A stretch of 64,000 bases of DNA from Selaginella moellendorffii. Taxonomy: Eukaryota > Streptophyta > Lycopodiopsida > Selaginellales > Selaginellaceae. Below the pieces are notes generated by a model. It worked only from the letters and a program-made list of their open reading frames with translations, did not search any database and had not been told where the DNA came from. The position numbers and the translations under genes are program-made. The DNA is taken from NCBI RefSeq assembly GCF_000143415.4, contig NW_003314273.1, positions 1,908,760-1,972,759 on the forward strand, in the 5' to 3' direction. This document shows positions 27,952 through 37,567 of this stretch, piece after piece; the stretch's first letter is position 1; each line of letters opens with the position of its first letter.

Positions 27952-29899
27952 ATGGGGCGGACCACTAATGCCAGTGGCACTAGCTCCGGCCGGAGGCGCG
28001 GGCGATCCGAGGAGGAAGAAGCTGGCGCTAGCGGCGCTGGCGGCGACTGGGATCATCCTGCGGCGGCGCTCCATCGCCAGCAATCCATGCTCGTGGATGG
28101 TAAGCGCCGCAGCTTGTCCGTGCCGATTTGCAAGGATTTCGGGCGGGGGCGGTGCTCCAGGCCCGTGCACGAGTGTCGCTATGCTCATCCTCCTCCCACC
28201 GTGGCCGTGGAAGGGTATGCTCTCTCTCGAAATCTCTGGGTGTGGCTCTCAAATCCCTAGTTGCGAGGGTTTTCTCTCAGCGATCAGGTGACCATTTGCT
28301 ACGACTCTCTTCGAGACAGATGCGCTCGTGGGATTTCGTGCCGCTACTTCCATCCGCCGCATCACATTCGCGTGTAAGATCACGATCTTTGTCCTCTCTC
28401 TCTCTTGCATTTGAGACGCCTAGCCTACGATCTCCTTGTTCTTCATCAGTGCCACACAAGAAGCCGTCGGCATTGATCCATCGCCGCTGGGGCTCGAGGT
28501 ACGTGATGGATTTCTCGAAACATCGTCCATAAGCGCTAACGATTGATTCCTCTTCGAATTCTCCCAGCTGCGAGCATCCAATTTGCTGCTTGGTCCTTCC
28601 CCGACATCTCTTATCACGATCTCGAGGCCTTCGATCGAGGTGCTTCCTCCATGGTTTCTTTATATTCCTTTTTCCATGGATTTCTCCATCATGGTTTATC
28701 GAAACTTTGGCATTTCTTTGTCAGGTTTGTAGGGACTTTGTTCGTGGGCGATGCAAGCGTGAATCGGACGAATGTCGTTTCGCTCATCACGTCCCAGCAG
28801 CCGGAGATGGCGATTATGCTATAGTGTGTGTCCGTCTTTTGCTTCCTCCAGCGATCACTCAAACCCGCTCGTTCTTACAGGTCTGCCAGGATTTTATGCG
28901 CGGAAGATGCGAACGAGAGACTTGCCGCTACTTCCATCCCCCGGATCATCTAAGATCTCGTGTGAAAGATGTAAGTACAGACGTCCGTACAGATTTTCTT
29001 TGTTCATCCGTAGTTTTTTTTGTTCTTTCTTGCTAGATTGGAGGTGTTCCTGCTGCCGTGTCAAATCCTCCTCGATACGATTTACCAGGTGTCTACTGTT
29101 CTTATCCAGGATACGAGAACCAGGTAAAGTCGTACTCTACGTGATTAGCTTTCGCAAACTCTTACTGTCAGGCGAAGCGAATGAGGCTGGATGAAGTGCT
29201 TCTCGACAAGAGCTCAAACCTTGTAAGAAGACTGTTCTTAATTGTTTTCGGGAAGGTTTTCACGAATTTTTTCCAGCTTCTGGAAGCCGCTGGCCAATCT
29301 CTCCCTGTGTTTAGACCGTGCTCACCTCCACGGAATGGTACAATGACCGAGCTCCTTCTTGCCATCACCCGTGAGTGAGAATGTTTTACAGATCAAGACA
29401 GGCTCCCGGCGTGCCGAGATTTCTTGCGTAACAAATGTGCCAGAAGCTCGTCCTGTCGATTCGTCCACCCAGCTCCCTACACGCAGGTAGTCAACTTCGG
29501 AGCAAGAGTGCGTACTAGAGTACTGATTTGTGGAACTCGCAGGTGGTCGACGGCTATGTAACTCTCTGCCGTGATTCTCTCCGAGGCAAATGTTTAAGGG
29601 AAGCATGCCGCTTCCACCATCCGACGCAATCGGCTTTCCAGCAACGCGATAACTTCGAGAGCTCCAACACGGATAACTTCTATGGGAGCCGAGCGGCAGT
29701 AGTAGCAGCTCCGGACTCGTTTGGAAGCCTCTCTCCAAACGAAGACGATGACAATCCAGGCGATCAAGGTACTCCGAATCACCACAGGCTACAACACTCT
29801 CCCGCTCCTCCTCTTGATCATCTTCCTCCTCCCCCTCCTCCACCTCTTCCTTCACCTCACCTCCTCCAACAGCTTCTCCATCTTCTAGTCCTGCAATAG
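27952..29899 (+). CDS. Six-finger muscleblind-like CCCH zinc-finger protein
   Basis: Eleven exons: 27952-28214, 28281-28373, 28450-28498, 28568-28639, 28725-28823, 28881-28970, 29037-29123, 29172-29222, 29277-29370, 29392-29486 and 29543-29899, totalling 449 residues in phase. Six CCCH fingers alternate: CKDFGRGRC..C.YAH, CYDSLRDRC..C.YFH, CRDFVRGRC..C.FAH, CQDFMRGRC..C.YFH, CRDFLRNKC..C.FVH and CRDSLRGKC..C.FHH, with spacing C-x7-C-x4 to x6-C-x3-H as in muscleblind proteins, which bind structured or YGC-rich RNA and regulate splicing. RNA binding here is inferred from that. The intron at 29371-29391 is only 21 nt by this model, too short for normal splicing, so the 29,340-29,400 junction needs checking; phase closes only with it. 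The C-terminus is Pro/Leu-rich. The last exons are duplicated at 32,172-32,885. Confidence 0.8.
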
Positions 29900-30418
29900 A
29901 GAGAAGCAATTTGGCAGAGGCAATGTCATGGCATATATATAATCTTTCTCTCGAATCGTGCCACAGTTGGAGATGACTAGAGCTGCCGGACTGCTCCTGC
30001 TCGCTTCCTTTCGGTCAGATGCAAAAAATGCCACTGACTCTACCGCGCTGCGCTAGGTACCCTCCTCCTTTTTGTAGCTACTAGAACCTCTTCAATTCTA
30101 AGATATTCCAGCAGATACTGTAAGTTTGCAAGGTCATCTCTTTACGAAGCTCAACCTCACGCAAGCAGAGACGATGTTGTTGTATATGCGGCGAGCCAGG
30201 AGCTTGGCCATGAAAGATGTTTCACTCTGTTCTTGAGAAGGTCGAGTCCTCCATCCGAATTGCCGTGTCTATAGCATGAGCACAACAATTATAGTCCCCG
30301 CTCCAAAATAGGTGCCTTGAAACAACTTGATAAACAGACTAGAAAATACCTGCATTGATCTAGGGACCCCTTATTTTTGCTTCTTGTCCTTAAAAGAACA
30401 ATATTGGCTATTTGTGTC
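29900..30418. other. Intergenic: no gene seen; 3' flank of the CCCH gene
   Basis: No supported exon. The first 225 bp or so are shared with the duplicated copy near 32,815-32,885 (matching ccacagttgga and agatattc.agcaga.tctgtaagt stretches), so the duplication includes downstream DNA. The remainder is unrecognised. Confidence 0.5.
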
Positions 30419-31153
30419 ATGGATTCTTCTACATCCAAGGATTCCGAGGGCAAGGAAAACATTTATGTATTGCTGCTAATAGGGCTGTTGCTTGTAGTGT
30501 TTCTCCCACTAACTATCCTGGCTTTTGTGGCGGATACCAATCGTCACGAACCATGGTGCGACTTCAAGGACATCAAGGTTTTACACGTGGAGCTCCCATC
30601 AAACTCAACTCCGAGGTTTGTCTCGGATGTAGAGCTCCAGTTTACCTGCTCGAATCTCAAGCATCGCAAGCACGAAGGTCTGCTGGACGTGGAGTTTGAT
30701 GCAATGGACGTAAGTTTGAGCTACCGTGGTGTCGAGCTCGCCAGTTTTCATTCCCCATGTTTGTGCTTCCGAAGAGCAGGAGTGTTTCTGTGACACGGAG
30801 GCTTTTGGTGAACGAGACGAGCCTTCCCGTGGATAAGTTGGAGCTGTTTGAAGCGGATGTCGCATCGGGCAAAGTCCCACTCTCGGCAGCTATTCATGCT
30901 AGTGCTCAGTGGGTTCACAGATTCGGCCGGGGTAGCTGATCTTACCTGTGACTTGGGCATGCTTCTTCCACAGAAGGGTGAAACCAAAGCGCAAGATATT
31001 GTGTTTGATGGTCAGCAGCTGTGCCCTGTTTACTTGTCCTGTCCCTATTGTGGTTTCAAACAGAGGGATGGTGTAGTTCAGGCCCCAGGCCAGGAAGGTG
31101 GAAGCACCAAAAGCCTTGAGGGTATCGGTGTGGAAGCCTTTGCCAGTCGATGA
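30419..31153 (+). pseudogene. LEA-2 / NDR1-HIN1-like membrane protein, reading frame broken twice
   Basis: The start MDSSTSKDSEGKENIY leads into a membrane span (VLLLIGLLLVVFLPLTILAF) and a beta-rich LEA-2-like domain (DVELQFTCSN, MDVSLSYRGVELASF). At about 30,745 the frame must shift for homology to continue as FPMFVLPKSRSVSV, VNETSLPVDKL and SAQWVHRFG, and again near 30,925 (run of four G) for ADLTCDLGM and a C-terminus ending near 31,153. Family members are type II membrane proteins linked to stress and pathogen responses. Two compensating one-base changes could be sequencing errors in a real gene or true decay. A 35-nt GT..AG stretch (30,710-30,744) would bypass the first shift but would remove conserved sequence and is too short. 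Confidence 0.5.
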
Positions 31154-31717
31154 GATCGCCAAGCTACACACTAAGTTTTATTATTTATATACAATCTAGT
31201 TAGATTTTTATAATTTCTATCAAACTAATATATAACGACAGAATATTCTTGATGCTAGTAAAAACTACATGGCGATCTACCATATCAACTTGGCATTGAT
31301 CCATCAACTGACCTTCTTCTGTGGATTTAATCGCCACAATCGTTGTGGTTTGGTAGATCTCCTTGGTTGCTCGTGACGCTGAATCGAAGAGGAGACAGTC
31401 TTGATTTTCTTTTTGGTAACAGTTTGACTGACTTCTTCAGCATATCTTCTTTAAAGACACAGAAAAAAGATGACTTACCAACGACAAGGAAAAATCAAGC
31501 ATACCTCATTCCACAATACCATTTGAGTTTTGCCCTGCAAAGCAGACCATGTTCAGAAACTCCGTAATCTTCATATTAAATCCAACAGAGCATAAAAGCA
31601 ATCCTGTGTCAGCTGTGTCCAATGCATCCTGTCACTTACAAGAAAGAGCTCCACCATCCACAGACTGAAGGATGAGATGACCCTCCGCAACTTGAGCGTT
31701 GCATCCACTGAAGAGAT
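31154..31717. other. Unannotated AT-rich stretch
   Basis: No gene is supported. The region includes a short AT-rich tract (31,180-31,260) and anonymous sequence leading into the topoisomerase-like fragment. Confidence 0.4.
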
Positions 31718-31930
31718 ATGTGGAAGCTATCGGCGTTCTTGTCCTGCTTCTTCACAGAGTTTGTGGACTACAGCTTCACGGCCAAGATGGAGGAGCAAGT
31801 CGACGCTGTTTCGTCCAGGAGCATGAAATGGAAGGAAGTGTTGCAGCAGTTCTGGCCAAATTTCCACGACAAAGTTGCGGCCACGGCCAAAGTTCCGACT
31901 CAACAGGTAGACATGCTCGCCAGAGGATGA
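31718..31930 (+). pseudogene. Fragment of bacterial-type DNA topoisomerase I (TopA-like)
   Basis: About 70 codons read in one frame as FFTEFVDYSFTAKMEEQVD, then KWKEVLQQFWPNFHDKVA. This matches the TopA segment where a VNY.FTA.ME..LD motif precedes an EW..VL..F(Y/W).PF block, after the catalytic domain. Plants carry organellar enzymes of this kind. No active-site tyrosine region or other TopA exon is visible nearby, so this is a detached, non-functional piece. Confidence 0.6.
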
Positions 31931-32171
31931 CTCAAGTATACATGATCAAGAGACATGCCTAAACCTAGATCATTGAGCTGGCACTATCACCTAAAATCAT
32001 GTCATAGAGAGTGTATGTACTGAACATCCACGGCTTCAGCCCCAAGGTTGAAGACACTCCCTCTTAAGTGGCCAGCCCCAAAGATGCCAAATTAATCTAT
32101 CTTATCTGTGTTTACTGCTTGACCCAAGAGTAAAATGAATCACAATGCAAAAACTGCAAGCCTTCATTTGC

Positions 32172-32885
32172 AGGACAGAGAACCAGGTAAAGTCGTACTC
32201 TACGTGATTAGCTTTTGTATGTCCTCAAACTTTTGCTGTCAGGCAAAGCGAATGAGGCTGGATGAAACGCTCCTTGACCGGCACCACAAGAACTCAAACC
32301 TTGTAAGAAACTGTTCTTAATTGTAATCGTTTCGATGTTTGGAAGGCTGGGAGACATCCAAGATGCAAAGAGGTTTTTCGATTCGATGCCCCCCTTTCGT
32401 TTTAGAGAAGTTTTTGACGAATTTTTCCAGCTTATGGAACCTGTGTTTAGACCGTGAGTGAGAATGTTTTACAGATGGCTCCCGGCGCGCCGTGATTCTC
32501 TCCAAGGCAAATGTTTAAGGGAAGCATGCCGCTTCCACCATCCGACACAATCGGCTTTCCAGAAACGCGATGACTTCGAGAGCTCCAACATGGATAACTT
32601 CTATGGGAGCCGAGCGGCAGTAGTAGCAGCTCCGGACTCGTTTGGAAGCCTCCCTCCAATGAGAATCCAGGCGATCAAGGTACTCCAAATCACCACAGGC
32701 TACAACACTCTCCCGCTCCTCCTCTTGATTATCTTCCTCCTCTTCCTCCTCCTTCACCAACACCTCGTTTTAGAGAAGCAATTTGGCAGAGGCAATGTCA
32801 TGGCAAATATATAATCTTGCTCTCGTACCGTGCCACAGTTGGAGCACCTCTTCAATTTAAGATATTCTAGCAGATTCTGTAAGTA
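32172..32885 (+). pseudogene. Rearranged second copy of the CCCH gene 3' end
   Basis: From agaaccaggtaaagtcgtac at about 32,179 the sequence follows 29,116 onward, including the intron after YENQ, so it arose by DNA duplication and not by retroposition. It then differs in three ways: about 75 bp at 32,323-32,402 replace intron sequence and encode a PPR-like motif; the fifth zinc finger is deleted near 32,475-32,490; and the C-terminal exon has indels. The sixth finger (SLQGKC, CRFHHP) survives. It ends beside the first 1.1-kb repeat at 32,895. It has no promoter or 5' exons. Confidence 0.85.
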
Positions 32886-32894
32886 TTATTTTGT

Positions 32895-33984
32895 TTAAAA
32901 TTCCTGTTTGCCACTAAAACATAAGGATTAGTGTACAAGAATATTTTGAAAATATTCTTAATGATTCCTTTTATTGACCTGGCTCTCTCTATTGTATATA
33001 CATTAAGTTGTACATTCTTGAGGTCAGTAGGAAAGCATTGATTTGCTTGTTACAACTTATAAGTTCTAAAGGCATTAGTTTGGTTTTCATACAAGATCCA
33101 GGCAGGACAACATGCTTAGAATACAAGGAATGGAGAGAGGCCATCTTAAAACAAAATCCATCACCTAGTAAGCTTTTAATAATTAGTTTCTTTGAATTGA
33201 TCAAGCGTACCCCATATCTTTATTTGTTTGTTCAGACACCAAAAGCAAATGCACTTAAACTTTGAAAGAATGTGGAGGTGACGTTTCCAATTTTGAAATT
33301 TTGTAAGAAATAAAAGTTACTCATTTTAAAATACTTTTAGCTATACAATTATGTAGCTAAATATGTTTACTAGCATACAATTTGATTGGTACTGATCATA
33401 CCAATTGATTTATATTGTGTTGGTTTTACCAATCACTTTACTCATCCTCTTGAATAACACTGCAAAGCAAAACATTATCCCTTTTCATGTTATTGTTATA
33501 AGCATTAGTAACATTCTTCATGGTTGCCTGCAGATGCAGCTGCTTGGCTATAGAAGCTTGCTGCAGATGGTGGTCTTTCCAAAGCTCATCTCTCAAAAGG
33601 CTCTTGAAATGCAACAAAAGATAAGGATGAGTATTAGAATGGTGAATTAGCATTTTTGTTTCTTTGCTAAGGGGATGTAGCTCAGATGGTAGAGTGCTCG
33701 CTTAATATGCAAGAGGCACTGGGATCAATACCTAGTATCTCCAAATATGTTTGATTCTTGGATTGTTCCAGGCGTTTTGACCGATTTTACTGGTGTTGAC
33801 CTCTGGGGGAGCTATGGATGGATGTTGCACCATGAGACTGTCAACAGAGCAATGCATAGATATTTATTTTGTGTTTCTTTTTCCCACTTTTTTGCAAATG
33901 AGTAAAAAAGTTTTGTTCACTGCAAGTACATTAGGATTGAGCATGGAAAGGAGTTGCCATCAAATTAAAAATGTCTTATCTTTT
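32895..33984 (+). repeat. 1.1-kb interspersed repeat, copy x1
   Basis: Direct, clearly diverged relative of 36,185-37,351 (for example cattaagttgtacattcttg, then the gtcagtaggaa.gcattg stretch, and a tRNA-Ala relic at 33,671). It ends at gtcttatctttt, the point where the inner palindrome begins. I find no transposase or LTR hallmark. Confidence 0.85.
33671..33743 (+). pseudogene. tRNA-Ala relic with altered anticodon loop
   Basis: A 73-nt cloverleaf-sized copy of the tRNA-Ala at 56,355, starting ggggatgtagctcagatgg. The anticodon position reads AAT instead of AGC, the anticodon stem has a mismatch, and the T arm carries several transitions. Likely a pseudogene carried in repeat x1. Confidence 0.8.
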
Positions 33985-34283
33985 GGCAAAGGTTATATGT
34001 TATCACCTAATTTAGAGAATAATTTATTATTTTAAAATTTAATAATTAGTATTTATACTAATTATTTAAGTTTTTATTTACTATAAAGTCCCTTTCAGCT
34101 TAATTATAAGAAATGCTCTATACTGTTTTTCATATAATTTATAGATAAAATTTATTTTAATTTCAAATACAATACCAATATCTATTTTTTAATTTTATGT
34201 CCAAACTGTAAGGAATTAACTCCTCGAGGTGTCGAAGGCTAAAGGATCCCCAAAGGTAGGACCAAAATGATAAAGAGTTCATC

Positions 34284-34536
34284 GAATGAGACTGAGTCCG
34301 AGATAGAGTCTGAGACCGACTCTAAGACCGAATTCAAGACCAAGTCTGAGATCGAGTCCAAGACCAATTCCGAGACCAAGTTTGAAACCGAGTTCAAAAC
34401 TGAGTCCGAGATCCAATATCAAATCTGAGACCGTGTTCGAGATCGAGTCCGAGACAGAGCCCGAGGTTGGGTTTGAGATCAAGTGCAAAGTCAAGTCCGA
34501 AATCGACTCTGAGATCAAGTCTGAGACCAAAACTGA
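34284..34536 (+). repeat. Minisatellite of gagtccgagatc-type units
   Basis: About 250 bp of degenerate 12- to 18-bp units built from gag(t/a)cc and gagatc hexamers. It is open in several frames because of its composition; on the minus strand it reads as D/S/L/G-rich protein, which I take as a by-product. The inverted counterpart is at 49,897-50,149 with unit differences. Confidence 0.9.
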
Positions 34537-34539
34537 ATA

Positions 34540-36184
34540 CTAATATAGGTCGTGGGGTGAAAGCCCAAAGTGTGTCTCTCCCTAGGGGGGTTTGTAGGGG
34601 CTTCCAAAAGTATAATAGGGATAGTGAGGTTTAGGAACCAGTCTTGAAGGAACTTTTCAGTGGTGCTTCTAAACTGACTTGAGGTTGAGACTGGGTGAGA
34701 GTGAATATGGACTCGGGTGGTGTCAGAGGGGCCACCCAAGGAAGTGCTCAATAGCAGCTCCCACTCTTGAAAGGGAAACCAATTACAGTGCTCCTGGCTC
34801 ATGTGGACTAGTGCCTCACTTAAGTACTTTGTGGGTCATTAGTCTTTGCCCTTCCTAGGGGTTTGGGCTTTCCCTTTAGGATGGAAGTGGGGGAGTAGGG
34901 GTACTTGTACCAAGCCATTAGGCTATAGTGTTTCCCCCCAACATCCTGAAGCAAGTGTTGCAACTAACGCTTAGGATTTAGAGGGTCCCATAATCAAGTT
35001 ATGTTGTACCAAAGGATGTTAGGAACCTAGAGGTTTAGTGTGCTTGACTATTTGTGCATATGGGGAGTGTAGCCAAACCTTAAGTCCAATCTAACCTAGG
35101 AAGAGGGATTAGGAGAGATTTGGGAATCCGTGGATGGATGGCTAATGCTCTATTGTTCATGCAGTGAGTAGCTGAAACCAAGTAGAACTAAGTAGAAGTT
35201 GGTACAATAAGTAGGAACTTTAGCGAGAGAACTTAGATAAGTTCAAGGTAGTGTTGGTCGGATAAACAAGGTAAGTTGGCAAATTGGAAAAGAAAAATTT
35301 ATAGCTTACACAAACATTAAAATGAATTCAAAATTTAACATTTGGATCCATCCTATACAAAGGATGAAAGACTTTAGAAATTTAACATTAAAAGAAGTAT
35401 GTGCAATTGCAACTTGGAAATTGGCTGATTATAATGTTGTAAAAATTCCCATTTACAATAATACTTTCCTAATTGAAAACTATATACATGTGATTATGGT
35501 ATTGTTGCTTGATTCATATTTACTTTTTAACTATATTGCCTTTGAGTATATTGTCTTTGCACCAAGTATTTGTAATCTTCATATATTTATTGTTTCTCCT
35601 ACAAATACGAAATCAGGAAACTTGAATTGTAATTATGAAATTTGTATATTTGTACAGGTCATGGTTGAAAGAAGAATATTCTACAACAAAATGTTGGAAA
35701 AACTTAAGTCTAAAGTTTTATAGTGAATAAGCTTGTGTAAGTTTAAGAGACCAAACACTATATATATACATACATATAACTGGTTTGCTTAAGCAAACTT
35801 GAAGTGGTATTATATATACTTTGAATATGCTTGGATATTTTAGGATATTCTACTATCTAATGGTTGTTGTTCATTTAGATTAATCTTTTTTATAATTTAT
35901 GATCATGTTTATAATTTATAAAATTTCCTAAAAAAATTTCAAGTATATTCTTTTCTATTCCACTATTGATATGCAATAATATTAATCTTGATTTATAATT
36001 TATAAATATGTATATAATTATTGCTCATTCAAATTATTCAATGATTGATACTACTATCAAGTAAACCAAGCATTGCTTCATGTAAAACCTCTATTACCAG
36101 GTCAGAAGGTAAAACCTCTATTAAATAGGAAATATTGCCACTCAGATCTAAATACTATTTAAATTTAAAATTTTTAAAAATACC
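34540..36184. other. Interior of repeat block, no recognised gene
   Basis: Contains a G/T-rich anonymous section (34,540-35,270), an open stretch of 133 codons at 35,322-35,723 that I cannot assign, and an AT-rich section. The 133-codon stretch is AT-driven, lacks domain motifs and recurs inverted at 48,710-49,012 without change over its last 100 residues; related AT-rich sequence also occurs near 40,000, 44,100 and 59,400. Confidence 0.5.
35783..35798. other. Perfect 16-bp palindrome in repeat
   Basis: gtttgcttaagcaaac is its own reverse complement. The same 16-mer occurs at 48,635-48,650 and 63,660-63,675, the mirror positions of the palindromes. Related interrupted forms (tttgctgaagcaaa) occur in the diverged AT-rich copies near 39,603 and 59,823. 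Confidence 0.85.
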
Positions 36185-37351
36185 TGTTTAATAAAAATAT
36201 TGCCACGAAAACATTAAGAAATTATTCTTTCGTGTACCAGAATATTTGAAAATATTTTTAATGACTCCTTTTGCTCTCTCTATTATCAGATCTGTATAGG
36301 ACTACATTAAGTTGTACATTCTTGAGGTCAGTAGGAAGGCATTGATTTGCTTGTTACAACTTACAAGTTCCACAGGCATTAGTTTGGTTTTGGTACAAGA
36401 TCCAGGCAGGACAACATGCTTGGATTACAAGGAATGGAGAGAGGCCACCTTGAAACAAAATCCATCACCAAGTAAGCTTTTAATAATTGGTTTCTTTGGA
36501 TTGATCAAGCATGCCCAATATCTCTATTTGTTTGTTCAGAAAAGCAAATGCACTTAAATTTTGAAAGAATGTGAAGGTGACATTTGCAATTTTGAGCTTT
36601 TGTAAGAAAAACAAGTTACTCATTTTAAAAGACTTTTAGCTATACAAATATGTAGCTAAATATGTTTACTAGCAAACCAAAATACCAATTAATATTAGTG
36701 TTTAGACAATTTGATTGGTACAGAAGACCATACCAGTTGATTTATATTGTGTTGGTTTTACCAATTGCTTTACTCATCCTCTTGCATAACACTGCAAAGC
36801 AAAACACTATCCCTTTTCCTCCTCCTCTTGTGATTACTATTACTATAATATGTATTATTATTATAAGCATTAGTAACATTCTTCATGGTTGCCTGCTGAT
36901 GCAGCTTCTTGGCTATAGAAACTTGCTGGAGATGGTGGGCTTTCCAAAGCTCATCTCTCAAAAGGCTCTTGAAATGCAACAAAAGCTGCCAGAATCTCCA
37001 AGGATGAGTATTAGAATGGTGAAGAGAAAAGTTTAGCATTTTTGTTTCTTTGCTAAGGGGAGATAACTCAAATGGTAGAGTGCTCGCTTAGGGATCAATA
37101 ACCAGCATCTCCAAATATGTTTGATTATTGGATCGTTCCAGGCGTTTTGACCGATTTTACTGGTGTTGACTGGGGGAGCTATGGATGGATGTTGCACCAT
37201 GAGACTGTCAACAGAGCAATGCATAGATATTTATCTTGTGTTTCGTTTTCCCACTTTTTTGCAAACAAGTAAAAAAGTTTCGTTCACTGCAAGTAAATTA
37301 GAATTGAGCATGGAAAGGAGTTGCCATCAAATTAAAAATGTCTTATCTTTC
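36185..37351 (+). repeat. 1.1-kb interspersed repeat, copy x2
   Basis: Direct relative of x1 (32,895-33,984). Differences include a 30-bp insertion with an (att)n tract near 36,840 and a deletion in the tRNA relic. It is followed by the His-rich reading frame. Confidence 0.85.
37057..37113 (+). pseudogene. tRNA-Ala relic lacking the 3' half of the anticodon arm
   Basis: Starts ggggagataactcaaatggt and jumps from cgcttag directly to ggatcaata, deleting the anticodon 3' strand and variable loop. Cannot fold as a tRNA. Confidence 0.85.
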
Positions 37352-37567
37352 TGAAATATTGAACATTTCGTGATTGTGAGATTAAATCACTGTTCACATC
37401 TAGGTTTGGGCTCTTTGGCATGCTCAGTTCAAGTCCGACAATCCACAACGTCACAAGCTCTTGTTTTTTTCACAAAGCCAAAAGTACCTCTTTATTTTCT
37501 AATTTCTAAGTCAAGGGTTAGGTTATAATCTTTCTCGCTTGGATTTTTCTCTCTCGTCAGGTAAGCT

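Noticed and set aside
27900-27990. tRNA-like stretch (ggggaatcgaacct on plus, T-loop-like on minus) just before the CCCH gene start
   Set aside because: The T stem has two mismatches and no pairing acceptor strands or anticodon arm can be found; it overlaps the coding start.
30710-30744. 35-nt intron that would repair the LEA-like frame
   Set aside because: Too short, and it would remove SLSYRGVELAS, which fits the family.
31320-31470. Minus-strand reading with QPRRSTKPQRLW, reminiscent of a Copia polyprotein linker
   Set aside because: Too short and low in information; no integrase or reverse transcriptase motif nearby.
34279-34530. Open frame across the minisatellite
   Set aside because: A repeat of hexamers without stops stays open by composition; no start context or homologue.
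35322-35723. 133-codon frame with several hydrophobic stretches as a possible membrane protein
   Set aside because: AT-rich composition alone yields such hydrophobic codons; related copies at 40, 44 and 59 kb are broken.
32895-37351. x1 and x2 as LTRs of a retrotransposon
   Set aside because: No TG..CA ends, primer-binding site, polypurine tract, or gag/pol sequence between them; a tRNA gene inside the repeat is not an LTR feature.
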